DNA from: Planctomycetaceae bacterium
GTDB taxonomy: Bacteria; Planctomycetota; MHYJ01; SBBU01
DNA: 5,712 nucleotides
NCBI GenBank assembly: GCA_005239585.1
Contig: SBBU01000059.1
Coordinates: 1-5,712 of the forward strand
Direction of reading: 5' to 3'
Made by a program: the position numbers and the translations under genes. Position 1 is the first letter of the stretch, and each line of letters opens with the position of its first letter. This document shows positions 1-5,633 of the stretch, piece after piece. The notes beneath the pieces are model-generated. The model saw only the letters and a program-made list of their open reading frames with translations. It searched no databases and had not been told where the DNA came from.

Positions 1-2324
1 AGTTTGAGCTCATAACAATTCATAAATCTGCTGTGGCAGATTACCTTCGAAATCTATCCCTCAATGAGGATGAGATAAAGACTGTACAACAATATTTCAA
101 ACGCATGCCTACCGATGTCGAGCTTGAAACAATCGCCCAGACTTGGTCTGAGCATTGCAAGCACAAGACTTTCAACTCAACTATAAAGTTCAAAAGTGAG
201 ACCATAGAAAACCTGTTTAAAAAGACAATTGTTTATGCAACGAAAAGAGTAAAGAAACCATTCCTTGTAAGCGTCTTTAAGGATAATGCAGGGATAATAA
301 GATTCACCAAGGCGCTCGATTTGGCAGTAAAAGTGGAGACACATAATCATCCAAGTGCGATAGAGCCATATGGAGGGGCAAATACAGGGCTGGGGGGTGT
401 GATACGCGACTTGCTTGGTGCTGGGCTTGGCGCGAAACCAGTAGCAGGTATTGATGTCTTTGCTGTGGCCAACCCGGACTGCAAGCCTATTGCTGGCACA
501 ATCGATCCAAAAATCCTCCTTAATGGGGTTGTTGCAGGTGTGAGAGACTATGGTAATAGGATGGGCATACCGACTGTGTGTGGTTCTGTTTACTATGACA
601 ATCGTTATTTGGCAAACCCACTCGTCTATTGCGGAGTTGTAGGTGTGCTACCAAGAGGAAAATCTACAAAAACAGTAAGGTCTGGCGATGCAATCATATT
701 AATTGGAGGTAGAACTGGCAGAGATGGCATCCACGGCGCGACATTTTCCTCAAGCTCTCTTCATGAGGCATCTCAACAAGTGTCTTCAGGTGCAGTGCAA
801 ATTGGAAATGCCATAGTCGAGAAGCGATTGTTAGATTTTGTCGTCGATGCCCGCGATAGAGGTCTCTTTACTGCTGTCACTGACTGCGGGGCAGGGGGAC
901 TTTCAAGTGCGGTTGGTGAGATAACTCAAGAAAGAGGAGCAGTTGTTTATCTTGAACGAGTCCCTTTAAAGTATGTTGGATTGTCCTACAAGGAGATCTG
1001 GATATCGGAGGCACAAGAAAGGATGGTGCTAATAGTGCCCAGAGTCATGTCGGATGAATTGACTGCACTTGCCTCAAGGTATGGTGTTGAAGTGACTGAA
1101 ATTGGCGACGTAACCAATAATAAAAGACTTGTCCTGTTTTATCAAGGTGTCAAGGTATGTGATCTTGACATGAATTTTTTACATGATGGGATTCCCGATG
1201 TAACTAGAGAAGCGAAACCTCCTGTAGCAAGATCGCGTGAACCTCATATCGCAGAAAAGACTGACTATAGCGATACGCTTTGCAAGATCCTTTCAAGCAA
1301 CAATGTAAGGAGCAAGGAATGGATAATAAGACAGTATGATCATGAAGTGCAGGGGCAGTCTGTGATCAAGCCGATGTGCGGTAAGGGGCACAGAGGCCCT
1401 TCAGATGGTGTTGTGATTAGGTCTCCAGATGGAGAAGATAAAGGTGTGGCGATTGGACTCGGAATGAATCCGGGTTTTAGTGATATTAATTCATATGACA
1501 TGGCTGCACTTGCAATAGATGAGGCAGTAAGAAATGTTGTGGCGTGCGGAGCAAATCCGTCCAAGATCGTGCTTCTTGATAATTTCTGCTGGGGTGACGT
1601 TAGTAATCCTGAGATTCTTGGGGCGCTTGTTGAGGCCTGCAAGGCATGTCGAGATATTGCCATTGCCTACAAGGCGCCTTTTATCTCCGGGAAGGATAGT
1701 CTTAACAATACCTATCGTGTCAGGGGCAAAACCTCAAGTATCCCGCATACACTTCTTATCACGGCTGTCGGAATCGTTGACTCGATAAAACACTGCGTTT
1801 CCATGGATGCCAAGTGTGATGGTGAAATCTATATTGTCGGTGTGACGCGAAATGAACTGGGCGGGTCAGAATTCTATAAGCTTTTTGGTGAGCTGGGAGC
1901 AAATGTCCCCAAAGTTGACAGCAAACTTGCTCCAAAGATATTTGTGAAACTTCATCAGGCTATCAAAATGGGGATTGTGAGGGCGTGTCATGATGTCTCA
2001 GAAGGTGGTATAGCTGTGGCGCTTGCTGAGATGTGTATAGCAGGCCTTGCAGGGGCTGAAGTAAATCTCTCTTTCTGTCCCTATCAAGGGGTGTTGACGG
2101 ATAGCCAATTACTCTTTTCAGAATCAGCTACTAGGTTCATAGTGGAGACCAATAAACCAGCACAATTTGAGCGTGTTTTTAAGGGTTTTCCCATACAAAA
2201 GATTGGCAGGTTTACTGACAATCAAATACTTTTTGCAAGGGGTTTAGGTGGCAAGGCAAGGGTTAGGGTCAAAGTAGAGGACTTGGAGAAGGCATTTTCA
2301 AGTCTACATAGTGAAACTTTTTAG
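1..2324 (+). CDS. purL: Phosphoribosylformylglycinamidine synthase, PurL subunit/domain (5'-truncated by window edge)
   Basis: PurL uses ATP and ammonia (from glutamine via PurQ) to convert FGAR to FGAM, the fourth step of purine synthesis, in the cytoplasm. Residues are numbered from the GTG at 33. Seen in order: TDVELETIAQTWSEHCKHK (27-45) with conserved His41, VETHNHPS (101-108), the nucleotide/metal-site stretch EPYGGANTGLGGVIRD (111-126), GGRTGRDGIHGATFSS (225-240), DCGAGGLSSAVGE (284-296), SEAQERM (325-331), then a second AIRS-like half with ISGKDSLNNTY (551-561), CHDVSEGGIAVALAEM (652-667) and FSESATRF (695-702). There is no C-terminal glutaminase domain, so a separate PurQ is expected. 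The GTG at 33 is probably not the start: it has no Shine-Dalgarno sequence, and the frame stays open to base 1 with plausible coding sequence (FELITIHKSA). This suits the long PurL type with an N-terminal PurS-like extension, so the true start lies left of the window. It ends with TAG at 2322-2324. Confidence 0.97.
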   Translation, partial: FELITIHKSAVADYLRNLSLNEDEIKTVQQYFKRMPTDVELETIAQTWSEHCKHKTFNSTIKFKSETIENLFKKTIVYATKRVKKPFLVSVFKDNAGIIRFTKALDLAVKVETHNHPSAIEPYGGANTGLGGVIRDLLGAGLGAKPVAGIDVFAVANPDCKPIAGTIDPKILLNGVVAGVRDYGNRMGIPTVCGSVYYDNRYLANPLVYCGVVGVLPRGKSTKTVRSGDAIILIGGRTGRDGIHGATFSSSSLHEASQQVSSGAVQIGNAIVEKRLLDFVVDARDRGLFTAVTDCGAGGLSSAVGEITQERGAVVYLERVPLKYVGLSYKEIWISEAQERMVLIVPRVMSDELTALASRYGVEVTEIGDVTNNKRLVLFYQGVKVCDLDMNFLHDGIPDVTREAKPPVARSREPHIAEKTDYSDTLCKILSSNNVRSKEWIIRQYDHEVQGQSVIKPMCGKGHRGPSDGVVIRSPDGEDKGVAIGLGMNPGFSDINSYDMAALAIDEAVRNVVACGANPSKIVLLDNFCWGDVSNPEILGALVEACKACRDIAIAYKAPFISGKDSLNNTYRVRGKTSSIPHTLLITAVGIVDSIKHCVSMDAKCDGEIYIVGVTRNELGGSEFYKLFGELGANVPKVDSKLAPKIFVKLHQAIKMGIVRACHDVSEGGIAVALAEMCIAGLAGAEVNLSFCPYQGVLTDSQLLFSESATRFIVETNKPAQFERVFKGFPIQKIGRFTDNQILFARGLGGKARVRVKVEDLEKAFSSLHSETF

Positions 2325-2343
2325 TTAATTTATCATAGTATAT
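2312..2343 (+). repeat. Dispersed imperfect repeat, copy 1
   Basis: This stretch shares TGAAACTTTT, then AATTT, then TCATAGTATAT in the same order and near-identical spacing with 5367-5399. The middle differs by a few bases and one base of length (32 versus 33). Copy 1 begins inside the last codons of purL and runs past its stop. A shorter resemblance continues downstream (GGATAAAAGG here, GGATGAGAAAG in copy 2). The role is unknown. It could be a promoter or regulatory element, or a remnant of a short mobile repeat. The TAGTAT inside it resembles a -10 box, but I see no convincing -35. Confidence 0.5.
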
Positions 2344-2355
2344 TGAGGATAAAAG

Positions 2356-2469
2356 GTGACCCAACGGGGCATACTAGTAAAACCCATTTTTGGGGAGGGT
2401 AGTGTGGTCGAAGGGTTGATTTTGTCAAGTGCGAGGTTAAAATCGGTAAACCAGTTTTTTAGGAGATAA
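2356..2469 (+). CDS. Possible 37-residue ORF coupled to the downstream gene
   Basis: A GTG at 2356 opens a 37-codon frame ending in TAA at 2467-2469. It begins MTQRGILVKPIFGEGS and ends KSVNQFFRR. In favour: a good Shine-Dalgarno match (TGAGGA, 2344-2349) about seven bases upstream, and a stop that overlaps the AGGAG of the next gene and lies two bases before its ATG, an arrangement suited to translational coupling. Against: a frame this short can stay open by chance, I recognise no family, and it has no obvious leader-peptide features such as a run of one amino acid. It also overlaps the candidate promoter at 2416-2443, so a transcript from that promoter could not encode it. It could simply be the 5' spacer of the 564-residue protein gene. 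Confidence 0.22.
   Translation: MTQRGILVKPIFGEGSVVEGLILSSARLKSVNQFFRR
2416..2443 (+). promoter_or_regulatory. Candidate sigma70-type promoter for the 564-residue protein gene
   Basis: TTGATT (2416-2421, four of six matches to TTGACA) and TAAAAT (2438-2443, five of six matches to TATAAT) are separated by 16 bases. Transcription would start near 2450, leaving a leader of about 20 bases that carries the AGGAG at 2461-2465, six bases before the ATG at 2472. This is a consensus match only. It implies that the downstream gene can be transcribed independently of purL. Confidence 0.45.
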
Positions 2470-2471
2470 CC

Positions 2472-4166
2472 ATGAGAAAGTTTGTAGTACTGGGCCTGGT
2501 ATTCCTTCTATCAGCTACCTCGGTTCAGACAAAGGAATCAAGACCATTCGATGAATTGGTCTCTCGGGATACTATTCTTTATATCTCAGTTAAAAATGTA
2601 TCTGACCTCGGAAAAAAGCTAGATTCAGCATTTGAGGATCTGCTTAACGAGAAGGAGGTAAAAAACTATCTCTCCGGGCTCGATTTCTCCAAGGGTATCA
2701 AGGAATTTGAGGAGAGCACAGGCCTGAGTCTCAAGTCGCTGTGTGCAGGCTTTCAAGGCGAGGTTGCCTTTTACTTTGATATGCCTGTACTGCTTGATCT
2801 TATGGCAGGCAACCTGCCGAATATGGGGCTTTTAATAGATGCGCGAGGAAATAAAGACGAGTTTGCCAAGATTATAAAAAGCATCACTGGAAAGCTGGAA
2901 GATAATCCAGCATTCACAAAATCTGAGGATAAACATCTTGATGAAAGTTATCAATCGTACAAATTTGACAAGGGAAACCTTGTATTCGTCACATTAGATT
3001 CGATTTTCTGCATAACCACATCGATTGATGGTACAAAGAGGATAATTGAAAACTATAAGGACAAGAGATCAAAAAAATCTTTGGCGAGCAATGAGAATTA
3101 TACCACAATAGTAAAACGATTTGGCGGATCAGACGTTTTACTCTATCTTGATACGACTTGGATAAAAGATCTCATTCTCTTCATCCCAGAGGCAAACATA
3201 AAGGGCGCTGTCGAGATTGCGCTCAAGACACTTGGTATATATGATCTCAAGGGAGTTGGGTTAAGCCTTTCTGTTGCGAAAAATCAGGTAAAGTCAGAGG
3301 CGTTTATCTACTGCCCGAAGATGCCAGGTCTCTTCAAATTCGCCGGGGGCAATAAAAAGCGTACTCCTCCTGCATGGGTACCAGCAGATGCAACAGGACT
3401 CTGGGTTGGAGAACTCAACTGGAAAGCACTATGGGATTCCATAGATGATACAGTTACCAAGGCAAGTGAAAAAATGGGTCAGCCATTCAAGATTCGGCCG
3501 ATGGTAAAGGCCTTGGCAGGAATTGATATCAAGGAGGAAATCTTTGATACACTGGATAGCGAATATGTGAGTTATCAGGTGCTTAAAAAGCCATATACCG
3601 TTGATGGGTATGGATCTGTTGTAGCTTTCAAGTTGAAGGATGCCAAGACATTAGCTTCAGCGCTTGAATCGCTTGCATCGAGACTTCCGCTTTTAACTGA
3701 GGAAAAGATAGAGGGAAACAAATTTTATCATATCAATGTGCCGGGCGAAGATGAAAAGTTCACATTTGGCGTTGCAGAGGGCTCACTTGTAGTAGGAAAC
3801 AAAGAACAAGTGATGCAGACGGTCAAGTTAATGAAAAGTACATCGGACCCCAGCACATTAGAGAATCCGGTATACAAAGCGCTTAGCAAAGTGGTGGGTA
3901 TACCTGCAGATAATAACGGCTTTGGCTACCAGCATCCCTCTAGTATCAGCGCGCTCTGCACCATAATTCCTCAGTTCGTAGAGAAGATCAAAGAAAATCC
4001 TGTTGTATCAGATGAAATTGTGGATGGAATTGCTAATGCATTCAATATCAAAAATCTTCCGAAACCCGAAACAGTAGAAAAACATATAATGGGCTGTGCA
4101 GGTTATACGCACGTTGAGGATAATGGACTTTACTTCAAGTGGGTGATGGTTACAAATAAAAAGTGA
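2472..4166 (+). CDS. Exported two-repeat protein of unknown function, DUF3352-like
   Basis: A 564-residue protein with a typical signal peptide: MRK, then a hydrophobic stretch (about 4-15), with likely cleavage near residue 20. There is no lipobox cysteine and no later membrane segment, so a periplasmic or secreted location is inferred. The mature part looks like two homologous halves. Half one (about 28-290) runs DTILYISVKNVSDLGKKL, GLLIDARGNKDEFAKII, a loop near YQSYKFDKGNLVF, then LASNENYTTIV. Half two (about 300-560) runs ATGLWVGELNWKALW, VVAFKLKDAKTLASALESL, FYHINVPGEDEKFTF, GSLVVGNKEQVMQTV, then TLENPVYKAL. This pattern of an opening strand, a residue-counting 'KD..A' helix and a 'valuation' strand resembles DUF3352-type proteins; the assignment is from memory and unverified. 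No catalytic motif is visible. The start is secure, with AGGAG six bases upstream. It lies 147 bases after purL and 214 bases before kdsA, with a promoter candidate of its own, so it is probably a separate unit. The coding call is firm; the family call is moderate. Confidence 0.9.
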   Translation: MRKFVVLGLVFLLSATSVQTKESRPFDELVSRDTILYISVKNVSDLGKKLDSAFEDLLNEKEVKNYLSGLDFSKGIKEFEESTGLSLKSLCAGFQGEVAFYFDMPVLLDLMAGNLPNMGLLIDARGNKDEFAKIIKSITGKLEDNPAFTKSEDKHLDESYQSYKFDKGNLVFVTLDSIFCITTSIDGTKRIIENYKDKRSKKSLASNENYTTIVKRFGGSDVLLYLDTTWIKDLILFIPEANIKGAVEIALKTLGIYDLKGVGLSLSVAKNQVKSEAFIYCPKMPGLFKFAGGNKKRTPPAWVPADATGLWVGELNWKALWDSIDDTVTKASEKMGQPFKIRPMVKALAGIDIKEEIFDTLDSEYVSYQVLKKPYTVDGYGSVVAFKLKDAKTLASALESLASRLPLLTEEKIEGNKFYHINVPGEDEKFTFGVAEGSLVVGNKEQVMQTVKLMKSTSDPSTLENPVYKALSKVVGIPADNNGFGYQHPSSISALCTIIPQFVEKIKENPVVSDEIVDGIANAFNIKNLPKPETVEKHIMGCAGYTHVEDNGLYFKWVMVTNKK

Positions 4167-4200
4167 AGCGTTCCAGGGCCCAATGGGCTTTGCTTCCTAC
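4162..4200 (+). terminator. Imperfect hairpin at the end of the 564-residue protein gene (weak terminator candidate)
   Basis: GAAGC (4165-4169) can pair with GCTTC (4192-4196), enclosing GCCC-AAT-GGGC (4178-4188). There is an asymmetric internal loop of eight bases on the left and three on the right. The hairpin overlaps the TGA stop at 4164-4166, where a terminator would often lie. No T-tract follows (the next bases are CTACTATT), so intrinsic termination is doubtful. It may instead protect the 3' end or be incidental. Confidence 0.25.
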
Positions 4201-4230
4201 TATTGCAAGGTTGCGAAAGGTGCTTCACAT

Positions 4231-4348
4231 TGGAAATGAGAGCGGAATCCCGCACCCGCTCCGCCGGGCGCGTCGCCCCCTTTGGGGCGAGCCTCGCCAA
4301 AGGCAGGGAGCGAGGTAGCCGAAGGCCGTTTGGATTCTGCTCTATCCA
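4231..4348. other. GC-rich structured intergenic element closed by a 12-bp inverted repeat
   Basis: The arms AGAGCGGAATCC (4239-4250) and GGATTCTGCTCT (4332-4343) pair over 12 positions with a single G-U wobble. A further TGGA/TCCA pairing (4231-4234 with 4345-4348) lies across a small internal loop. Inside, CGCTCC (4257-4262) pairs with GGAGCG (4307-4312). That stem encloses a perfect 7-bp hairpin TCGCCCC-CTTT-GGGGCGA (4273-4290) directly followed by GCCT/AGGC (4291-4294 with 4301-4304). A small GCC-GAA-GGC hairpin (4318-4326) lies on the 3' side. The core 4251-4330 has 60 G/C of 80 by hand count, far above its surroundings. The drawn stems nest without conflict, giving a branched fold. It could be a structured RNA leader of kdsA, a small RNA, or a palindromic or miniature inverted-repeat mobile element. 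I recognise no known RNA family, and frames across it look spurious. The inverted repeat is certain; its nature is not. Confidence 0.6.
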
Positions 4349-4352
4349 TAGG

Positions 4353-4374
4353 CTAAAGCTCAATGGCTTTCTAG
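4353..4374 (+). promoter_or_regulatory. Short hairpin just before kdsA
   Basis: AAAGC (4355-4359) pairs with GCTTT (4366-4370) around the loop TCAATG. CT/AG pairs (4353-4354 with 4373-4374) can extend it across a two-base bulge. It ends six bases before the kdsA ATG, so it covers the place where a ribosome binding site should be. No T-tract follows, so it is not an intrinsic terminator. An effect on kdsA translation is possible but unproven. Confidence 0.25.
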
Positions 4375-4380
4375 TGTGGG

Positions 4381-5196
4381 ATGAATTCATTTAAGGTTGG
4401 CCAAATTGTTATCAAGCAAGGGGGCTCCCTCTTCTATATAGGGGGCCCCTGTGCTATCGAGTCACAGGAATCAGCCCTACGACATGCTGAAAAGCTCAAA
4501 CAAATAACTCAAAACGCTGGCGTCGGCTTTATCTACAAGAGCTCCTATGATAAGGCCAATCGCATGAGGCCGGACTCTCCGCGTGGTTCGGGGTTGAAGA
4601 AGGGCCTTGCAGTCCTTGCAGAGGTGAAGAAGAAATTGCAAGTGGCTGTAACTACTGATGTTCACGAGCTGAGCCAGGTAGAAAAAGTTGCGGAGATTGT
4701 TGACTTGATTCAAATCCCCGCATTTCTTTCAAGACAGACCGATCTTGTGGTGGAGGCTGCAAAGACAGGCAGACCTCTAAACATCAAAAAGGGCCAGTTT
4801 CTCTCGCCGTGGGACATGGGTCATATTGTTGAAAAGGCTGTCAAGACAGGCAATGACAAGATTATGCTGACTGAACGGGGTACAACCTTTGGCTATGGTT
4901 ATCTTGTTAGTGACATGAGATCAATTCCCATTATGAAATCGTTCGGGTTTCCTGTTGCTTTTGATGCAGGCCACAGCGTTCAGCTTCCGGGTCAGGCTCA
5001 AGGGAAGTCTGGCGGGATGCGTGATATGATCCCCATTCTCTCCCGTGCAGCGGTTGCCGCAGGCTCCGATGGACTTTTTATTGAGGCTCACGAGGATCCA
5101 GACAAGGCCATCTCAGATGGGCCAAATATGATAAAAATCGATGATCTTGAGAGACTGTTAAAGGAATCCAAGGCAATCCAGAAAATCGTCAGATGA
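4381..5196 (+). CDS. kdsA: 3-deoxy-D-manno-octulosonate-8-phosphate (Kdo-8-P) synthase, metal-dependent class
   Basis: KdsA condenses phosphoenolpyruvate with arabinose 5-phosphate to give Kdo-8-phosphate, the precursor of Kdo in the lipopolysaccharide inner core; it is cytoplasmic. At 271 residues it has the family's usual length and a single TIM-barrel domain. Visible motifs: GGPCAIES (21-28), YDKANR (56-61), TTDVHE (91-96), QIPAFLSRQTDLV (111-123), NIKKGQFLSPWDMG (134-147), LTERGTTFGY (163-172), DAGHSVQLPG (195-204), SGGMRD (210-215), GLFIEAHEDP (231-240) and SDGPN (245-249). Cys24, His198, Glu235 and Asp246 match the metal ligands of metal-dependent KdsA such as the Aquifex enzyme; metal-independent enzymes have Asn at the Cys position. 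Unusual: KANR is followed by MRPDSPRGSG rather than the usual SS-containing stretch. An in-frame TAG at 4372-4374 leaves ATG 4381 as the first start, but only GTGTGGG precedes it, a poor Shine-Dalgarno match. A small membrane-protein gene follows after 20 bases. Related DAHP synthases lack KANR, so KdsA is the better call. Confidence 0.95.
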   Translation: MNSFKVGQIVIKQGGSLFYIGGPCAIESQESALRHAEKLKQITQNAGVGFIYKSSYDKANRMRPDSPRGSGLKKGLAVLAEVKKKLQVAVTTDVHELSQVEKVAEIVDLIQIPAFLSRQTDLVVEAAKTGRPLNIKKGQFLSPWDMGHIVEKAVKTGNDKIMLTERGTTFGYGYLVSDMRSIPIMKSFGFPVAFDAGHSVQLPGQAQGKSGGMRDMIPILSRAAVAAGSDGLFIEAHEDPDKAISDGPNMIKIDDLERLLKESKAIQKIVR

Positions 5197-5216
5197 AGGA
5201 CTGCAGGTTCTGAGGC

Positions 5217-5369
5217 GTGCGCTACCTAGTCTTAAATGTTGTATTATTGCTGCTTGTTGTATTACTCATTATTCTTCGTATAAACCCCGTTATAAAAATC
5301 GCGTTGTTCTCGGTGCTCTTTATTACATTTTTGGTAATTTTGCTATCAAACAAGCCGCGTCATTCCTGA
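5217..5369 (+). CDS. Small two-helix membrane protein, 50 residues
   Basis: A GTG at 5217 opens a 50-codon frame ending in TGA at 5367-5369. An in-frame TGA at 5211-5213 directly precedes it, so GTG 5217 is the only sensible start unless a later TTG is used. The product starts MRYLVLNVVLLLLVVLL and ends LLSNKPRHS. It has two hydrophobic segments (about 3-20 and 28-43) joined by the basic turn RINPVIK, with a basic tail, which predicts a helical hairpin with both ends in the cytoplasm. The Shine-Dalgarno is weak: GCAGG at 5203-5207 is about nine bases upstream, and GAGG at 5212-5215 is too close. The 20-base gap after kdsA suggests co-transcription. I do not recognise a family. A hydrophobic frame with coherent topology and positive ends is unlikely to be pure chance, but short T-rich frames do mimic membrane proteins. 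Confidence 0.5.
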   Translation: MRYLVLNVVLLLLVVLLIILRINPVIKIALFSVLFITFLVILLSNKPRHS

Positions 5370-5399
5370 AACTTTTGCACAATTTTAGTCATAGTATAT
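5367..5399 (+). repeat. Dispersed imperfect repeat, copy 2
   Basis: This is the second copy of the repeat at 2312-2343, sharing TGAAACTTTT (5367-5376), AATTT and TCATAGTATAT (5389-5399) in the same order. It begins exactly at the TGA stop of the 50-residue ORF and ends three bases before the ATG at 5403. Both copies therefore start at or just inside the 3' end of a coding frame. It fills the whole gap between the two small membrane genes, so any promoter or ribosome binding signal of the second gene would have to lie within it or farther upstream. Confidence 0.5.
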
Positions 5400-5402
5400 C
5401 GG

Positions 5403-5633
5403 ATGAGAAAGTTAGTGGTATTTGGTTCTATTTTGTTTTTTACTGTTTTATTTGTGATACAGGTTTCTTCAGGATTTGATCTACCTAGAGCTTTGACCTT
5501 CTGTTCTCTTATTGTGTTATCATGTGCAGGGATTGGTGTTCTATGTTATTTTTTATTTAGGCATATTCCTGGCTCTGTTTTAATGAGTGTACTGTCTGAG
5601 TTACTGTCTAGGTTATTAACAGAGGTTCCGTAA
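5403..5633 (+). CDS. Small two-helix membrane protein, 76 residues
   Basis: Begins MRKLVVFGSILFFTVLF and has two hydrophobic segments (about 4-22 and 30-52) separated by SGFDLPR. An amphipathic-looking C-terminal stretch (about 57-74, SVLMSVLSELLSRLL) and Pro76 follow. The basic N-terminus and RH after helix two predict both ends in the cytoplasm. The first helix could alternatively be a signal peptide, but the second still suggests an integral membrane protein. No Shine-Dalgarno precedes ATG 5403 (TATATCGG). The frame is open upstream only to the TGA at 5367, with no other usual start; GTG 5415 is an alternative. It shares its frame with the 50-residue ORF. The DNA is AT-rich with many T-rich codons, as expected for hydrophobic proteins. 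Family unknown and function unknown; it may be a real small membrane gene or an untranslated frame. Confidence 0.5.
   Translation: MRKLVVFGSILFFTVLFVIQVSSGFDLPRALTFCSLIVLSCAGIGVLCYFLFRHIPGSVLMSVLSELLSRLLTEVP

Noticed and set aside
1340..1663. A 107-codon minus-strand frame inside purL
   Set aside because: It is antisense to strongly conserved PurL sequence and shows no domain, so it is a shadow of the real gene.
1534..1788. An 84-codon plus-strand frame inside purL in another phase
   Set aside because: It overlaps conserved PurL motifs such as ISGKDSLNNTY in the true frame and shows no domain.
2372..2379. The 8-base palindrome TACTAGTA as an operator
   Set aside because: A single 8-base palindrome is expected by chance in a window of this size, and nothing pairs it with a promoter at a fitting distance.
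2381..2396. CCCA-TTTT-TGGG as a terminator after purL
   Set aside because: The stem is only four pairs, the T residues are in the loop, and no T-tract follows the stem.
4130..4390. An 86-codon minus-strand frame over the same spacer
   Set aside because: It lies antisense to the end of the 564-residue protein gene, the structured element and the kdsA start. Its composition reflects the GC-rich repeat, and it shows no recognisable domain.
4203..4394. A 63-codon plus-strand frame (begins MQGCERCF) across the structured element
   Set aside because: It runs through the GC-rich inverted repeat, is very rich in Arg, Ser and Gly, overlaps the kdsA start, and its ATG has no ribosome binding site. 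The palindromic structure explains the open frame better than coding does.
4420..4449. GC-rich inverted repeat near the start of kdsA (GGGGC and GCCCC, with GGGGCCCC at 4442-4449)
   Set aside because: The bases encode the conserved Gly-Gly-Pro-Cys motif and a nearby Gly-Gly. The loop is long (19 bases), so coding constraint is a sufficient explanation.
4477..4713. A 78-codon minus-strand frame inside kdsA
   Set aside because: It is antisense to conserved KdsA motifs, with no independent support.
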